Of a stretch of 64,000 bases of DNA, positions 35,286 through 46,648 are shown in pieces. Position 1 is the first letter of the stretch; every line of letters begins with the position of its first letter. The translations under genes were made by a program, and so were the position numbers. Under the pieces are notes generated by a model that made no database searches, was not told the DNA's origin, and worked only from the letters and a program-made list of their open reading frames with translations. This DNA is from Voacanga thouarsii. Its lineage: Eukaryota > Streptophyta > Magnoliopsida > Gentianales > Apocynaceae. The stretch covers positions 744,001 to 808,000 of the forward strand of contig JANUWF010002425.1 in NCBI GenBank assembly GCA_026120185.1, in the 5' to 3' direction.

Positions 35286-35684
35286 TATAAATCCCAAGAA
35301 AATTTTTGCAAACAAAAAATATTGCTTGAGAAATCCTAGTTTACTATCTAATTTGTAGTAGTTTTAGACATGTACAAAGTACACAACTTCAAATTAGTTC
35401 TTTAAACTTTACTTATATGATTTGCATGACTTATATGGTTGGAGCAAAGAAGGGAGTGGAATAGAGATAAACTTGTTTAAACTACCTTCAATGGCCTTAG
35501 GTATATTTGACCTAATATGTTAGTTTGCTCAAATCTTCTTGATAAAATAAATGTTAGAATGTTTTTCATTGTAAAAAGAAAGGTTATCATCTCCACCATA
35601 TTCTATTTGAACATTCAATATCTTAATCATTTTTGAAATATTGTTTTGCTCGAGGATGTGCAAAAAGTTAAGAGTCGGGATATT
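35286..35684 (+). other. E3 internal region, right part after copia 2, with PPT-like end
   Basis: It starts with the TSD copy and resumes the Athila-type 3' region (compare 63480-63880). It ends with CTCGAGGATGTGCAAAAAG and a purine run AGAGTCGGGA before TGTTAGG at 35685. This is the same arrangement as CTTGAGGACAAGCAAA-purine tract-LTR at 63846-63881. No gene. Confidence 0.6.
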
Positions 35685-36199
35685 TGTTAGGCGTGAAATA
35701 ATCACACTTGTTTAGCACTTTTCCTTAACTTTTTGGTATGATTTTATAAGATAAACAATGCTTTTCTACTCACAATGTGTTTTCATATATATTAAGGACC
35801 CTTGATGAAAAATGAGTACAATTAGGGCTTAAACGATGTATTTTTATGATATGAATGAATATATGTGCATTTGAGGTCTTGGAATACATATTTCGCAGTT
35901 TTTCTAAGTATTTTTCAGGGCCACGGTGGCTATGCATCATGCCCTACAAAACAGAATAGACTTCAGAAGGCAAGCACGACATAGTACACGGCCGTGCCTG
36001 ATCCCATGCATAAGAGCGGATAGATTGTTGCTCCCAGAAGTTTGCAAAAAATGAGAAAGAAGTAAATCTACCATCTGCACGGCCAGAGGCATGACCATGC
36101 AGGTGATCGTGCACTATGCACGGCCATGCAATGATGTCATGCTAGCCACGCAGATTTTGGAAAATGTTTATGTTTGGCCATAAAGCACAACCGGTCATA
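35685..36199 (+). repeat. LTR-like sequence, U3 part, with CACGGCCGTGC words
   Basis: Starts TGTTAGGCGTGAAATAATCA after the PPT-like run. At 35935-36165 it carries repeated GCACGGCCGTGC / CATGCACGGCCATGCA-type palindromic words like those in the E3 internal region at 30410-30590. It continues at 37560 after a solo LTR insertion. Probably the E3 3' LTR, truncated; it is not closely similar to the LTR at 26604. Confidence 0.5.
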
Positions 36200-36204
36200 C
36201 ATGC
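36200..36204. repeat. Target-site duplication CATGC (left)
   Basis: CATGC precedes the solo LTR; repeated at 37555-37559. Confidence 0.88.
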
Positions 36205-37554
36205 TGATGTGTTCGAACTTGGATATAAATATCATACAACAACGTTAAACCCAAATCAATTTTAAATTAAAACGTTCAACCCAAATCACACATATGAGCA
36301 AGCGTACTCATCATTAATCGAGTATAGGGTTCAAACGAGTGTCGATCCTCAAGGAACAAGTAGACATTAAATACCTTTCTTTCATTGTTTAACTGACTTG
36401 ATAAAGTGAAAAATAAGTAAAAAGGAAAATAAAATAAAAATGTATACATGTCAATGATTTAGATTTATGCAATTCAAACCATTGTTTAGACAACATGATC
36501 TTAAAGGACCTAACCATTGTCACAACTAATCATTCTCTTGGCACCATGAAGGATAAAGGTAAATTAGCATCACTTGGTACCTTCTGGATAAATTAGTATC
36601 ACTTGGTCTGTCTCAACTAATTCATCCAAAAGATGCATTAAACACAATCCTTGATTAAATTTCCTTGGTCTGGAAAATTTAAAACATGAAATTAATCAAT
36701 GAATCCTTGATCTGGAAAACATCAATTAACCTTCAATTACTCAATCCTCAGCAATTAACCTCTTTGGTCTAGCAAGTTAATGAAAAGAAACTACCAATTA
36801 ATCTCGTAGTATGCACAAGTAATTGAATACCAAAAAGAACAATCATTTAATCAAAAGATCAAATACCTCTAAATATCATGAATATCTAAAATAACGTCAA
36901 ATTACAATAAAACAATTAACATATCATTTTTCAAGAAAAAGAAAACAAAGTAAAAGGAAGCACTCATAGGCAAACCTCATTCTTTTTTCTTTGAAGACCT
37001 TCTTGTACAACCCACCTTGACCTTGAAGAATTCCTCATTTGATTGAGTAATTTTCTATGATAATCAATGAATTCTCCCATTTTCCCTTATGTTTGTCATC
37101 TATTCATAGGCTTAGGAAGTGCCTAAACTTGTAGGTACAAAGTTCTTGGCAGAGTAGAAGTTGGAAGATACTAAAACTTCTCAAATTACCAAAAACCGCA
37201 TAGAAAAATCACAGCACCGCCTTAGCTTCAAGGCACAGCTAGTGCCGGTTCCAACTTCATAGTCGGTGCCAGCTGCATTCTATTATGCTCTATTCCAACA
37301 ATTTTTCCATCGCCTCGAAGTTCATTTCAACAATGCACGGCCAGCGCCAGTTCTATGGTGGTAATCGGCGCCGCCTCTCTTCTATTTTGCGACGTTTTTA
37401 TTTCATTTTACCCTAAAAATTTGAAATAAAGAACAAAATACCTTTCCAAGGGTAAAATCTCAAATATGAAGGAATATGACTGGTTATTGAACAAAATTTA
37501 TTACAAATAAACCTCAAATAATTAGGAAAAATAGAACTAATTTAGCCCCTAGCA
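36205..37554 (-). mobile_element. Solo LTR 1, Athila type, - orientation (1350 bp)
   Basis: Ends are TGATGTGTTCGAAC (left) and AGCCCCTAGCA (right), i.e. the reverse complement of a TGATAGGGGC..CATCA-type LTR as at 45084-46625. A perfect CATGC duplication flanks it and no internal sequence is attached, so it is a solo LTR left by LTR-LTR recombination. GC-rich words (AGTGCCGGTTCC, CGGCGCCGCC) lie at 37210-37375. The word TTGGTCTG/A recurs at 36603, 36665 and 36764, with TTGATCTG at 36707. Confidence 0.92.
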
Positions 37555-37786
37555 CATGCCTTACAAGCATACTAAAGAGCTTTAGGAGTGTCTAAATTAA
37601 TCCAAAGACGGTTTAAACTTCCCAATTCCATTGAAGAACGGTTTAGAGGGCTTCTACAAAAGCAAGGGACATCCAAGAACACATATGTTTGATATTCTTG
37701 AAAATACTTCTTCAAGAAACACAATTCTTTAAGGGAAAAGCATCGAACAAGGCTAAGAAATGAAGGAAAAAATAGGGAGGCAAGAA
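37555..37786 (+). other. LTR-like remainder between solo LTR 1 and the Tekay element
   Basis: CATGC (TSD), then about 220 bases that continue the sequence interrupted at 36199, ending with AAGAA (37782-37786), the Tekay TSD. No gene and no PBS is visible, so the LTR-like sequence is truncated here before the internal region resumes at 60325. Confidence 0.5.
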
Positions 37787-38765
37787 TGTAACACACCACC
37801 TTTTACTTTCAATTGGCTACCATTTGTAATTGAATGAAAATTTATATCAATGGTCAGAACAAAAGATGATCGATATAATGAGACAAATATTTTAGTATAA
37901 TAATATCTTGTCGAGACCTAGATGTAAATATTGGATTTGTTTTACTCGTATCATAAATTTTTGGAAAGCTATTATTATTAACAAAATAAGAGTTGTAGGG
38001 TACTCTAAAAAGAGAAATTGATCAGTGCGATGAAACGCACGTTTTGGTGTGAATTATGCCACCTGGGGTATCGGGGGCATTTTCATCATTTTGATTGCGC
38101 TGTGACTTTGAATGCAAATTTGACCAAGTAGAGAAGGAATTGAAGAATTTAAGTGTTACCAATGAATTTAGTGAAATTTTTGGAGTTGATTGGTGAAATA
38201 AAATATTTTTCCGTTACGGACCCAATTTTGGTCATTTCTGAAGAAAATAGGAAAATGCGGTTGAAAATAGGACGTGAGCCTTCTTGTGATTGGTGGCCAA
38301 GGACAAGTGTCAAATAATAAGAGGATTCATGAAAAATTCATCCATGCAAGACTTCTTAAATAAGCTTTTGCAAAATAAATGAAGAATAATGTGTAATTTT
38401 GTGATTGGAACACATCACTCGTGGGCCCACTTGACTAAGGTCTTAAGCAGTATAATTGGCCAATATTTAGACCAAGAAAAGATGAATGAATGGCTGGAAA
38501 TTGGCTAAGAATTTTGTTAGCCTTGCAAGAAGAAATAAAAGTGGTTGGTGTGTAAATTTTTCAATGGAATACACATATACCTTAGCCACCAAACAATTAA
38601 TTGATTTAATATTTTTTTTGCCAAATTTTCGATGAAGAATGGCGGTGAGGAGGCTGATTTACAGCTATATTTTCTTCCAGCCTTGGAGAAAGAAAAACAA
38701 GTGGAAATAAGAAAGAGAAGGTTGAGAAAAACCAAGAGAAAAAGAAAAAGGAGAGAGAAAGAAAG

Positions 38766-38767
<2 letters not shown>

Positions 38768-38797
<30 letters not shown>
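38768..38797 (+). repeat. (GT)15 microsatellite inside the 5' LTR
   Basis: Thirty bases of GT; the homologous place in the 3' LTR (about 55766) has only about four units. Confidence 0.95.
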
Positions 38798-38802
<5 letters not shown>

Positions 38803-40185
38803 TGGAGCAAAATCACACCAAACAGCCTCAAATACAAGGTAAAACCTTACCTTTCTTGAATTAAAGTTGTTGTTGGGTGAATGATGATTATGATGATGTG
38901 AATTTTAACATAAAAATATGACTTTCATGTATTAATTTCGGATCAAAGCTAGGGTTTCTGAACTTTTGTGTATGAACTTTATACATGCTTGTATATGTGC
39001 CAGCTGCCTAAGGGCCTTTGAATGATGTTTTCTATGAGGAAGAACTGAATAATTATGGAAGCTTGAAGGCTTACTTTTGGTTGAAGAGGTGATGATCAAA
39101 GGAGAGTAAAAATGAAATTTACTTGGTTGGAAAAAAAAAAAATGGTTCAAAATAGCTTTTGATTAGAAGAGATGAATTTGTGTTGAATAAGTGTGACTTT
39201 TGTGAGCTATTGGAAATCTGGAAATTCAGAATTAAAGATGATTTGAAGGAGGATTGAATGAATTATTGGTTCCAAAGTGCTAAAGGCTAAAGGAAAACAA
39301 AGAAAAGCATGAACAGTGAAATTGAGACAAAACTATTGGGGCGGCTTTTGCCTAATAGTATTTGACTAGAATCGGATCACTGAAAAACACCTACACATAA
39401 TTAAGTTTAAGAGTCTTATGGACATTTTGGCATATCACAGAACCAAATTGGAGTTGTGGATTGAAAGTTATGTGCAAAACAAAATCTTGTGTCAATCTGT
39501 GAAATTCCAGAAAAATGAGTCCGAAAATTGATGAACTTAAGGATGATTAATTGTGTGATTTTGGATGAAATAAATGGGAAATATGAAGTGAATCCCTTGT
39601 TTATGAAGGGAGGAAGGATGTGGGAAAAGGAAAACCATAATTGATCAAACGAGGAAAAAACGATGTGAACGAAAGTTGAACGTTTTCCTTAACCATTAGC
39701 TAACCGTTGGCCTCGTCGGCTAACCGTCAGCTAAACTTTAGATGGACGTCAGCTACCCATTGGGCACGTCGGCTGGACGTTGGCTACCTATCGGCTATTT
39801 TTTGGCTTAACACGAATTGACCCAAAAACGATGTTTAGTGTAGGTTTAACGACAAATAACCAACGAAATGTCGAAACGGTAGAGACGAAGGTTAAATGGT
39901 CGTGGACGGAAAAAGTTGCTAAAGACACGAGGTGAGTCCCTTTCACTTCTATAACCTTTTGAAAGCTAGTGTGCTTCACTTTTCCCTGAAATGCTATGTT
40001 TTATACCATTTTGAAAATCTTTGAATATGTTTAAGGTTTATCTGAGCAATAATTATTTTATGTCATTTTAGGCTCGGTTGAACATCATAATTGGCTAGGA
40101 AACCTTACTGGACAATTAAAGCATGAATTTTGTTAATTTAGTCATTTTTGGATTAAATATTTAAAATTTTCAAAAAATGGTAAAT

Positions 40186-40558
40186 TTTGAATCGGGTATT
40201 TATAAATTGACTGGAATGCCCTTAGTGGAACATTTTATGAAAATATGTTTGAAAACTTTGAATTTAATGGAAATTGACTGGATTTCTTGAAATGAATTCT
40301 TTTTGGAATCGGGTATTTGGAAAATGATCCAAATGTCCTTATTAGAATATTTTATGAAAACCTTTGGAATCAGGTATACGGTAAATAACCGAAATACCCT
40401 TATTGGAACTTTTGTAAATACTTTTCAAATTGAGTAAGGGTAAAATAACCCGAATACCCTTAGAAAGTCTTTTGGAATCGGGTATAGGTAAAATTAGCCG
40501 AATACCCTTGGAAATGACTTTTGTGATCAAGTATGGGGAAAATGACCTGGATACTCTT
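40186..40558 (+). repeat. Degenerate tandem repeat in the Tekay 5' LTR
   Basis: About six units of 50-65 bases built on GAATCGGGTAT, then GGTAAAATGACC, GAATACCCTTATTGGAAC and a TTTT-rich tail. The same array lies in the 3' LTR at 57137-57530. Confidence 0.8.
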
Positions 40559-41895
40559 ACAAACATGTTTTTATGTATGAACAGAACTCTTTATCTCATT
40601 TCAACATGATTTTTGAAAATATTCTCTCATGATGAGATTGAGTTTTGGAAAACGACCTTTTGATCCCTGAAATTATTTTATTGGTCTGATGTACCATGGA
40701 ATGAATTGATTGGCTCTGCGGAGTCTATGTGAATGACGATCTGACTTGCGAGTCTATGGGATCAAATTCTGAAAAATATAATTTTGCCCCAAAAATATTT
40801 TGATTTGAAAATCCTGCGGGATCAGATAACTCTCTGGCCTTATCAGTCAAATGGGGTTGGTATTGTTAACGTTGAGTACTCAGCAAGGGCTTTGATCTTT
40901 GTACTAGCCTATGTTAGAGTTAGACGACTCTAGCAACCAAGCCTAGTTCTAGGGATTGTCTTGCTCTGAACGGGGTGACAGGACATTAAGATGAGTCGTT
41001 CTGGCTAGCTGTTTAGCACATGGCAATTTCTGCATCTGCAGGCACTTCTTAATTTTGAGTCATTCACTAGATGCCGGGTGGGGACACTCAGTGCATTTGA
41101 CTCCTTACCGCTTCGATTGTAATTAACATTAGGATTGGGACCCCTGGCTTATAGTGGCAAGTAAAAGATTGTGTGCTGCAGTGTACTAGGTATGCTGCGG
41201 TATACCTGAGCAGAAGTACGCTATATAGGTACTTATTCCCGCGGCACATGGTTGAGTTCTGGAGGCTGCGGTCTCATTACAATGATACATGGTGCCGAAG
41301 GCAAGTACTGCGAGACTTGCATACAGGCCGTCCTTTTGTTGGAAAAGTGCTTGTGATTTGAAAATTGGGGTAATGATTTGAAATTGAAATAAAGTTTTTC
41401 AAAAATGACTGAGTTCTAAATAAAATCTTCGTTAAAACGTTTTAGAATCGTTTCCAGTGAACAAATAATATGCTATTGCACAAAAGTTTTATGTACTTTG
41501 TCTCTTTGATAAAGCACTAGCATACACGGGACTTACTGTGTGATTTTTCACTCACACGTGTCTTTTATCTTACCTTTTTTGTAGGATCCAGAGTTGAGCG
41601 GACCTATGGATAGTGGACGATATCATAGTGACAGCAGAATAGGTCCGGACGATTTCCTTCTGGATAATGTACCTTATTACTAATGTTGAATGGAAATTTT
41701 TATTTATGAGATTATTTGTTATATATGTGCACGTGACCATTAGTTGGGTTGTTGTATGGATCTAGACCTTACATACTCTGTTGTTGTTCTTTTTTTTTTT
41801 TTATTTTGTTATAAAGACCTCTGATCTGGGTGATTGGACGGGGCGACACCCAATTTTGATATACTTCCGCTGTTACTTTTAGTAGGGGTGTTACA

Positions 41896-41912
41896 ATTGG
41901 TATCAGAGCCTA
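41896..41912 (+). promoter_or_regulatory. tRNA-iMet type primer binding site of the Tekay-like element
   Basis: ATTGGTATCAGAGCCTA directly after the LTR end; TGGTATCAGAGC is the standard complement of initiator tRNA-Met used by this lineage. Confidence 0.93.
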
Positions 41913-41970
41913 GTTATATAGAACCGTGGTATCATCATAGGGATTGATAGAACTCTTTCATTGTGGAGAT

Positions 41971-42692
41971 ATGACGGATAGGAATGATAAGGGTAAGCGC
42001 CCAATGGATAAGTATAGCGATGATGGGAAGAAAGAGATAGGTGAGTATTTGGGTGTGAAAAGATCTGGGAGGATTAAGATTATCCATCAAGCAGGTGTGG
42101 TAGGACGTTTCACTTGGACAGGATCCGGCCTTGGCCGCCTTCATACACCTTGTCTTACCTGAAGCGCGTTTAACCCTGTAGTACCTGTTGCTACCTTATT
42201 TGTGCAAGACCTTAGTCTGGAAAGGACACCTAATCCCAAGAGGACATTGTCAGCACATGAGGAGATGGGTGGCGATTTTGATGAAATTGATGGCGATATT
42301 GAACCATCCATGAGGATAATAATGAGAAGGATGGTGTCCCCGATGGTGTAGTATTGTTTGAGGATAATAAGAAGGAATTTGGTGGAGATACTCCAAGAGT
42401 ATTAGAAGATGAGATGTTATGTTTGGAAGATGTTGAGATAGGAAAAGATCAAGAGGTACCTGAGGTGAAAGTACCTGTGGTCGAGGAGTTCAAGGAAGAA
42501 TTAGAGATAGACTCAGGCATACTGGCTTGGTTGCATCCTGATGTGGATGAAGGTGAAGGATTTAATATAGCCGAATCCTATACGATTTCTGCTAATTTAG
42601 AATCTCTCATTTCAGATATTGATGACGATGAGCAGGAGGATGAGACGTGGATATGTGCAGTAAAATATATACAGTTTGGCCAATATATATGA
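41971..42692 (+). pseudogene. Unusual 5' ORF of the Tekay-like element, charged protein of unknown function
   Basis: ATG at 41971 opens MTDRNDKGKRPMDKYSDDGK and a short basic stretch ending at a stop at about 42160. The same frame continues with TLFVQDLSLERTPNPKRTLS and GGDFDEIDGDIEPS. After one frameshift near 42315 it becomes a strongly acidic segment (EVPEVKVPVVEEFKEELEID, SDIDDDEQEDETW) ending at 42692. I see no Gag capsid signature, although this is where gag should be. About 240 codons in total. It could be a divergent capsid, an extra ORF or captured sequence; I cannot tell. Confidence 0.55.
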
Positions 42693-42967
42693 TTGTGTGC
42701 TCATAACACGAATTTTGTACTGGCCTTATGTTTGATAAGAATGAATATATGTTATGATCCTGCTATGTGCACTATAGCTCTTTTGTGCCTGCTCTTGAGC
42801 TATGTTATATCGTTTTACCAAAAAAATCGTATGAACTATACAGATGTCTCCTAAATGAACTTTTGGATGATAATCACGAACTAGTCAACATAACCCTAAG
42901 CCAATGGTGGAGGAATCACATGTGGAGGGTTCCTACCTTGTGAATTTGGATTATTTTATGTTCTAAA
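42693..42967 (+). other. Short non-coding stretch between the 5' ORF and the gag end
   Basis: About 275 AT-rich bases with no supported coding sequence. Too short to hold a missing capsid domain. Confidence 0.6.
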
Positions 42968-43232
42968 CCTTCTAGAAAATGGCTAATACCATTCAATGGA
43001 TGGCTGGGACTATTATTAGAGCCAATGAGAATACTGGAATAAATAAGAATATGAGTAGGAGAAATCGAACAGAATTTTGGGGTATGAGTCAGAAAAGATC
43101 TAGAAGACCTCGATGGCAGAAGAGAGGAAAGATATAGAGGAAAGGAGACCCAACTAGAGGACAACCCTTTTTTAGATGCTTTAGCTGTAGGAATGAAGGG
43201 CATAAAAGTTTCAATTTCCCTCACCTCTGAAG
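42968..43232 (+). pseudogene. Gag C-terminal remnant with zinc knuckle, Tekay-like element
   Basis: MANTIQWMAGTIIRANENTG is followed by a basic R-rich stretch, a stop at about 43136, and the knuckle CFSCRNEGHKSFN at about 43172-43210, in which the last Cys of CCHC is Asn. This is the nucleocapsid end of a gypsy Gag. It directly precedes the protease. Confidence 0.75.
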
Positions 43233-43404
43233 GATAGGAGAATGAAGTCAACCAGCAAGAAACAATCAAGGGCAGAGGTCAGGACTAGGAAAAGAGAACC
43301 TAGACAAGCTTCTACCCCTCTTGTCGAATCTACTAAACCAAGTAAATGCTCGAGTGGTTATGTTGAAGAAGATGGATATTTATGTCATAGTAATGAAAGG
43401 TGCA

Positions 43405-43720
43405 CTCCGTAGCTTTAAATCATGATGCTAAAGCATTGGTAGATCCCGGTTCTATGCATTCATTTGTTGTCATTATATTTCTTGACTCTATGGGGATAAA
43501 AAAAAAATCATAAGAAATGCTTGTCAGTACCCCATTAGGAAAGTACATGAATAGTGAGAATGTACATAAGAAATGTAAGATCTTGATAGGAAATGAAATT
43601 TTGGAGGAGATTTTATATGTCCGCCCATAGAGGACTAAGATGCTATCTTGGGCATGGACTGGCTATCCCCGCATTGTAATCAAGTTGACTGTAGACATAA
43701 CATAGTATAATTCTGTTAGC
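43405..43720 (+). pseudogene. Protease remnant, Tekay-like element, active site mutated
   Basis: KALVDPGSMHSFVV is read at about 43432-43475. The usual catalytic triplet D-S-G reads D-P-G, which would abolish activity. STPLGKYMNSENVHKKCKIL follows, then a stop, and a W-A-W-T-G segment near 43655. Order and motifs match the retropepsin of chromovirus-type gypsy elements. Confidence 0.82.
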
Positions 43721-43859
43721 CTAGGAAGCCTATAATGGAAATTGTAGATGAGGCTGGGAGGAAAAGTAATACTTGCATATCGGGACTCAAGGCCCGAAAG
43801 ATAAATTAAAAAAAAAAAGAGGGGTATACTGGGTACTTGGCCTATGTAATTAATAAGCC

Positions 43860-44736
43860 AGGAGAGGTTAAGAAACCCGAAGAAGTTCTTGTTATGAATG
43901 AGTATTTGGATGTTTTTCCAGTGAAATTGATGAAATTATCACTGAAGAGAGAAGTAGAATTTTCTGTTGAGTTAGTGACATTGGTATAACCAATTTCAAT
44001 AACTTCTTATTGAATGGCACCTACAAAATTGCAGGAGCTTAAGAAATAAGTACAGGAATTAATGGAGTAAGAATTCATTTGGCCTAGTACTTCATTTTGG
44101 GGAGTACCTATCTTGTTTGTTAGAAAGAAAGTTGAGTCACCACGAATGTTTATAGATTTCTGAGGTTAAATGTAGTAACGATAAAGAGTAAATATATGTT
44201 GCCCATGATTGATGGATTGTTTGATCGGTTACAAAGAGTAGGATGATTCTTAGAGTTAGACTTGAGGTAAGGATATTACTAAGTTTGGATTTGGGAAGAA
44301 AATATATTGAAAACTGCATTTATCACAATATAGACCTTTTAAACTTGTAGTGATGCCCTTTTGGTGTCACTAATGCCTGTTGTTTCATAGATCTAATGCA
44401 CCAAACATTTCAGCCCAGTTTTGTGGCTATATTCATAGATAATATTCTAGTGTACTCCAAAGATCTCTAAGATCATGAACAATAATCTTTAGAAAGTATT
44501 AGGAAAGTTAAGATAGTCCAAACTATATGCAAAATTCAATAAGTGTGAGTCTTGGCTACAAGAAGTAGCATTCTCAGGACATGTGATATCTAAAGTAGCA
44601 AGTAGAATAGATCTTGCAAGCTTTAAAGCAGTGATGAAATAGAAACGTCATGAGATTTTGATTGAATACGATGATTCCTGGGATTTGTAGGATATTATCA
44701 GAGATTTACTGAGAAATTTTCTAAGAAATCTTTCCT
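43860..44736 (+). pseudogene. Reverse transcriptase remnant, Tekay-like element
   Basis: The RT entry EYLDVFPV is at about 43900, followed by MAPTKLQELK, STSFWGVPILFVRKKV and [15 protein letters not shown] (about 44330-44375). The catalytic box reads FIDN at 44432-44443 (normally FIDD) with ILVYSKDL after it. FLGFVGYYQRFTEKFSKK closes the domain (about 44685-44730). More than ten stops and frameshifts are present. Confidence 0.87.
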
Positions 44737-45083
44737 TTGAGACGACTCACCCAAAAGAAAGTTCCTTATGTTAGGACTGGAAAATGTGAGGGAAAATTCC
44801 AGGAGTTAAGAAAAGGATTAAGCTCTGCTCTTGTTTTAACATTGCCAATGATGGACAAGCCTTATAAGGAGTACACTGATGTGTTAAAGGAAGGATTGAG
44901 AGAAGTATTGATGCAGGAGAGAAATATGATATCTCTAAGAAGTGGTAACCTTATGAGGAGAATTACATTACGCATAACTTAGAGTTAGTTGCTATTATGT
45001 TTGCCCTTTAGGAGTGGAGATATTATTTGTGTAGGGTTGAGTTAGAAATCTTCACCGACCATAAAAGTTTGAAGTATGTTTTT
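44737..45083 (+). pseudogene. RNase H N-terminal part, Tekay-like element, cut by insertion
   Basis: CEGKFQELRKGLSSALVLTL then P-M-M-D-K and VYTDVLKEGL-like residues lead to FTDHKSLKYVF at 45050-45080, the usual RNase H catalytic stretch. The Athila-type LTR starts at 45084 in mid-domain. The domain resumes at 53157 with KVDEWNFLEGFYCPIKYHPR. Confidence 0.87.
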
Positions 45084-46625
45084 TGATAGGGCCTAAATTA
45101 GTCATATATTTCCTAATTATTTGAGGCTATTTTGTGATACGTTTTGTTCAATAACTGGTCATATTCCTTCATATTTGAGATTTTACCCTTGAAAAGATAT
45201 TTTGTCTATTATTTAAGATTTTAGAGGTAAAATAAGACAAAAATATCGCTAAACAGAATAGAGGTGGCGCCGGCCAGAACAGGAGATCCGACACTGGTCA
45301 CGTACTGTTAGCACGTACTTGAAGGCAAGAAAAGCATTAGTGAAACAGAGCTGAAGAGAACACAGCTGGCATTGGTTGGGAGCTCAGAGGCAGTGCCAGC
45401 TGCCTAGAAGAATTGGCGTGAAAATCAAGATAAATCGACAAACGAACAAAGAAGCAGACCATAACCGGCACGGGCCCTAGGCAGGATAGGCTGCGCTGGC
45501 TGTACACTGGTACAGAGGCGGTGCCTCGATTTTTGTGTGTATTTTTTTTTGGCAATTTACAGAGTTTTAGTATTTTCCTACTTCTATTCGGCTAGAAATC
45601 CTAAAGGGACGAATTTTGGCACTTCTAAAGCCTATAAATAGAGAGAAAACATAAGGAAAAATGAGGAATTCACGGATCAAAACATAAAATCACTCAAAAT
45701 CAAGGAGGAATTCATCATATCAAGAAGGATTGTGCAAGAGAGTTTATGAAGAAAGAAGAATGAGGCTTGTCTATGAGTGCTTTTGTTTTTAACTTTGTGT
45801 TTTTTTCTTAAACAATGATGTATTAATTATTTTATTGTAATTTGACATTGTTTTAGGTATTCATGATTTTTAGAGTTACTTTGATTTTTTGACTAATTGA
45901 TTGTTATTCTTGATATTTAATTACTTAGCTTATTACAAAATTAATTTGTTATTTTTCTTTCTATTGACTTGCTTGGAAAAGGGGTTGATGGTGGTCTCAA
46001 TTCATTAATTTCATATTTGTTGTCTATTAACTTGCTTGGAAAATGGGCCAATTGCTAAGAATTGGATAATTAAAAGTTAATTGATGTATGCCAGGATATG
46101 GATTCATTGGTTAATTTCATATTTTAAATTTGTCAGGATATGGGGATTTAATCAAGGATTGTATTTAATGCTTCTTTTGGGTGAATTAGTTGAGACAGGA
46201 TATGTGATGCTAATTTGTCTAGAAGATAGTGATTTCATGGATTGGAAAAGAAGTGAATCTATCTTAATCTTTCATGATGCAAGAGAATGATTAGTTATGA
46301 TAATGATTGGATACTTTAAGGCCATGTTTGTCAAAATAATGGTTTGAGTTACATAATTCTCCATCCTTGACATGTGTATATATTCTTTTATTTTATTTTT
46401 CTTTTTATTCTTTTTCATTTTCTTGAGTTGGTTAAATAATGAAAGAAAAGTGATTAAGGCATACTTGTTCCTTGAGGATCGACGCTTGTTTTAAACCCTA
46501 TGATATGCTTAATAATGAATACGCTTGCTCATATGTGAAATTTAAGGTTAATATTTTAATTTAAACTTGATTAGAAATGTGCTTATTTTTATATGATTTT
46601 TTATACCCAAATTCAATACGCATCA
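45084..46625 (+). repeat. 5' LTR of the gag-ORF2 element (1542 bp)
   Basis: TGATAGGGCCTAAATTAGTC at the start, ATACGCATCA at the end. U3 holds a GC-rich block (45262-45530; GTGGCGCCGGCC, CAGTGCCAGCTGCC). A TATA-like box is at 45632. The exact 9-mer CAGGATATG recurs at 46092, 46133 and 46196, and GCTTGGAAAA at about 45972 and 46035. No coding content. Confidence 0.92.
45632..45641 (+). promoter_or_regulatory. TATA-like box of the gag-ORF2 element LTR
   Basis: CTATAAATAG, about 550 bases after the LTR start; solo LTR 2 has the same box on - (complement at 58651-58660). Confidence 0.65.
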
Positions 46626-46629
46626 GTTT

Positions 46630-46648
46630 TTAGCACCGTTGCCGGGGA
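46630..46648 (+). promoter_or_regulatory. Primer binding site, Athila type (gag-ORF2 element)
   Basis: TTAGCACCGTTGCCGGGGA, two transitions away from the canonical GGCGCCGTTGCCGGGGA core, four bases inside the LTR end. Confidence 0.88.

Larger units (their letters stand above)
37787..41895 (+). repeat. 5' LTR of the Tekay-like element (4109 bp)
   Basis: TGTAACACACC at the start and GGGGTGTTACA at the end, an almost perfect terminal inverted repeat. Contents include a (GT)15 run at 38768-38797, a GC-rich block of CGTCGGCTA-type words at about 39690-39805, and six degenerate ~60-base units at 40186-40558. Open frames inside are not conserved genes. The matching 3' copy is 54761-60324. Confidence 0.93.

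Noticed and set aside
38632..38859. Small basic protein gene in the Tekay LTR
   Set aside because: The frame runs through the GT microsatellite (Cys-Val repeats) and is not kept open in the 3' LTR copy.
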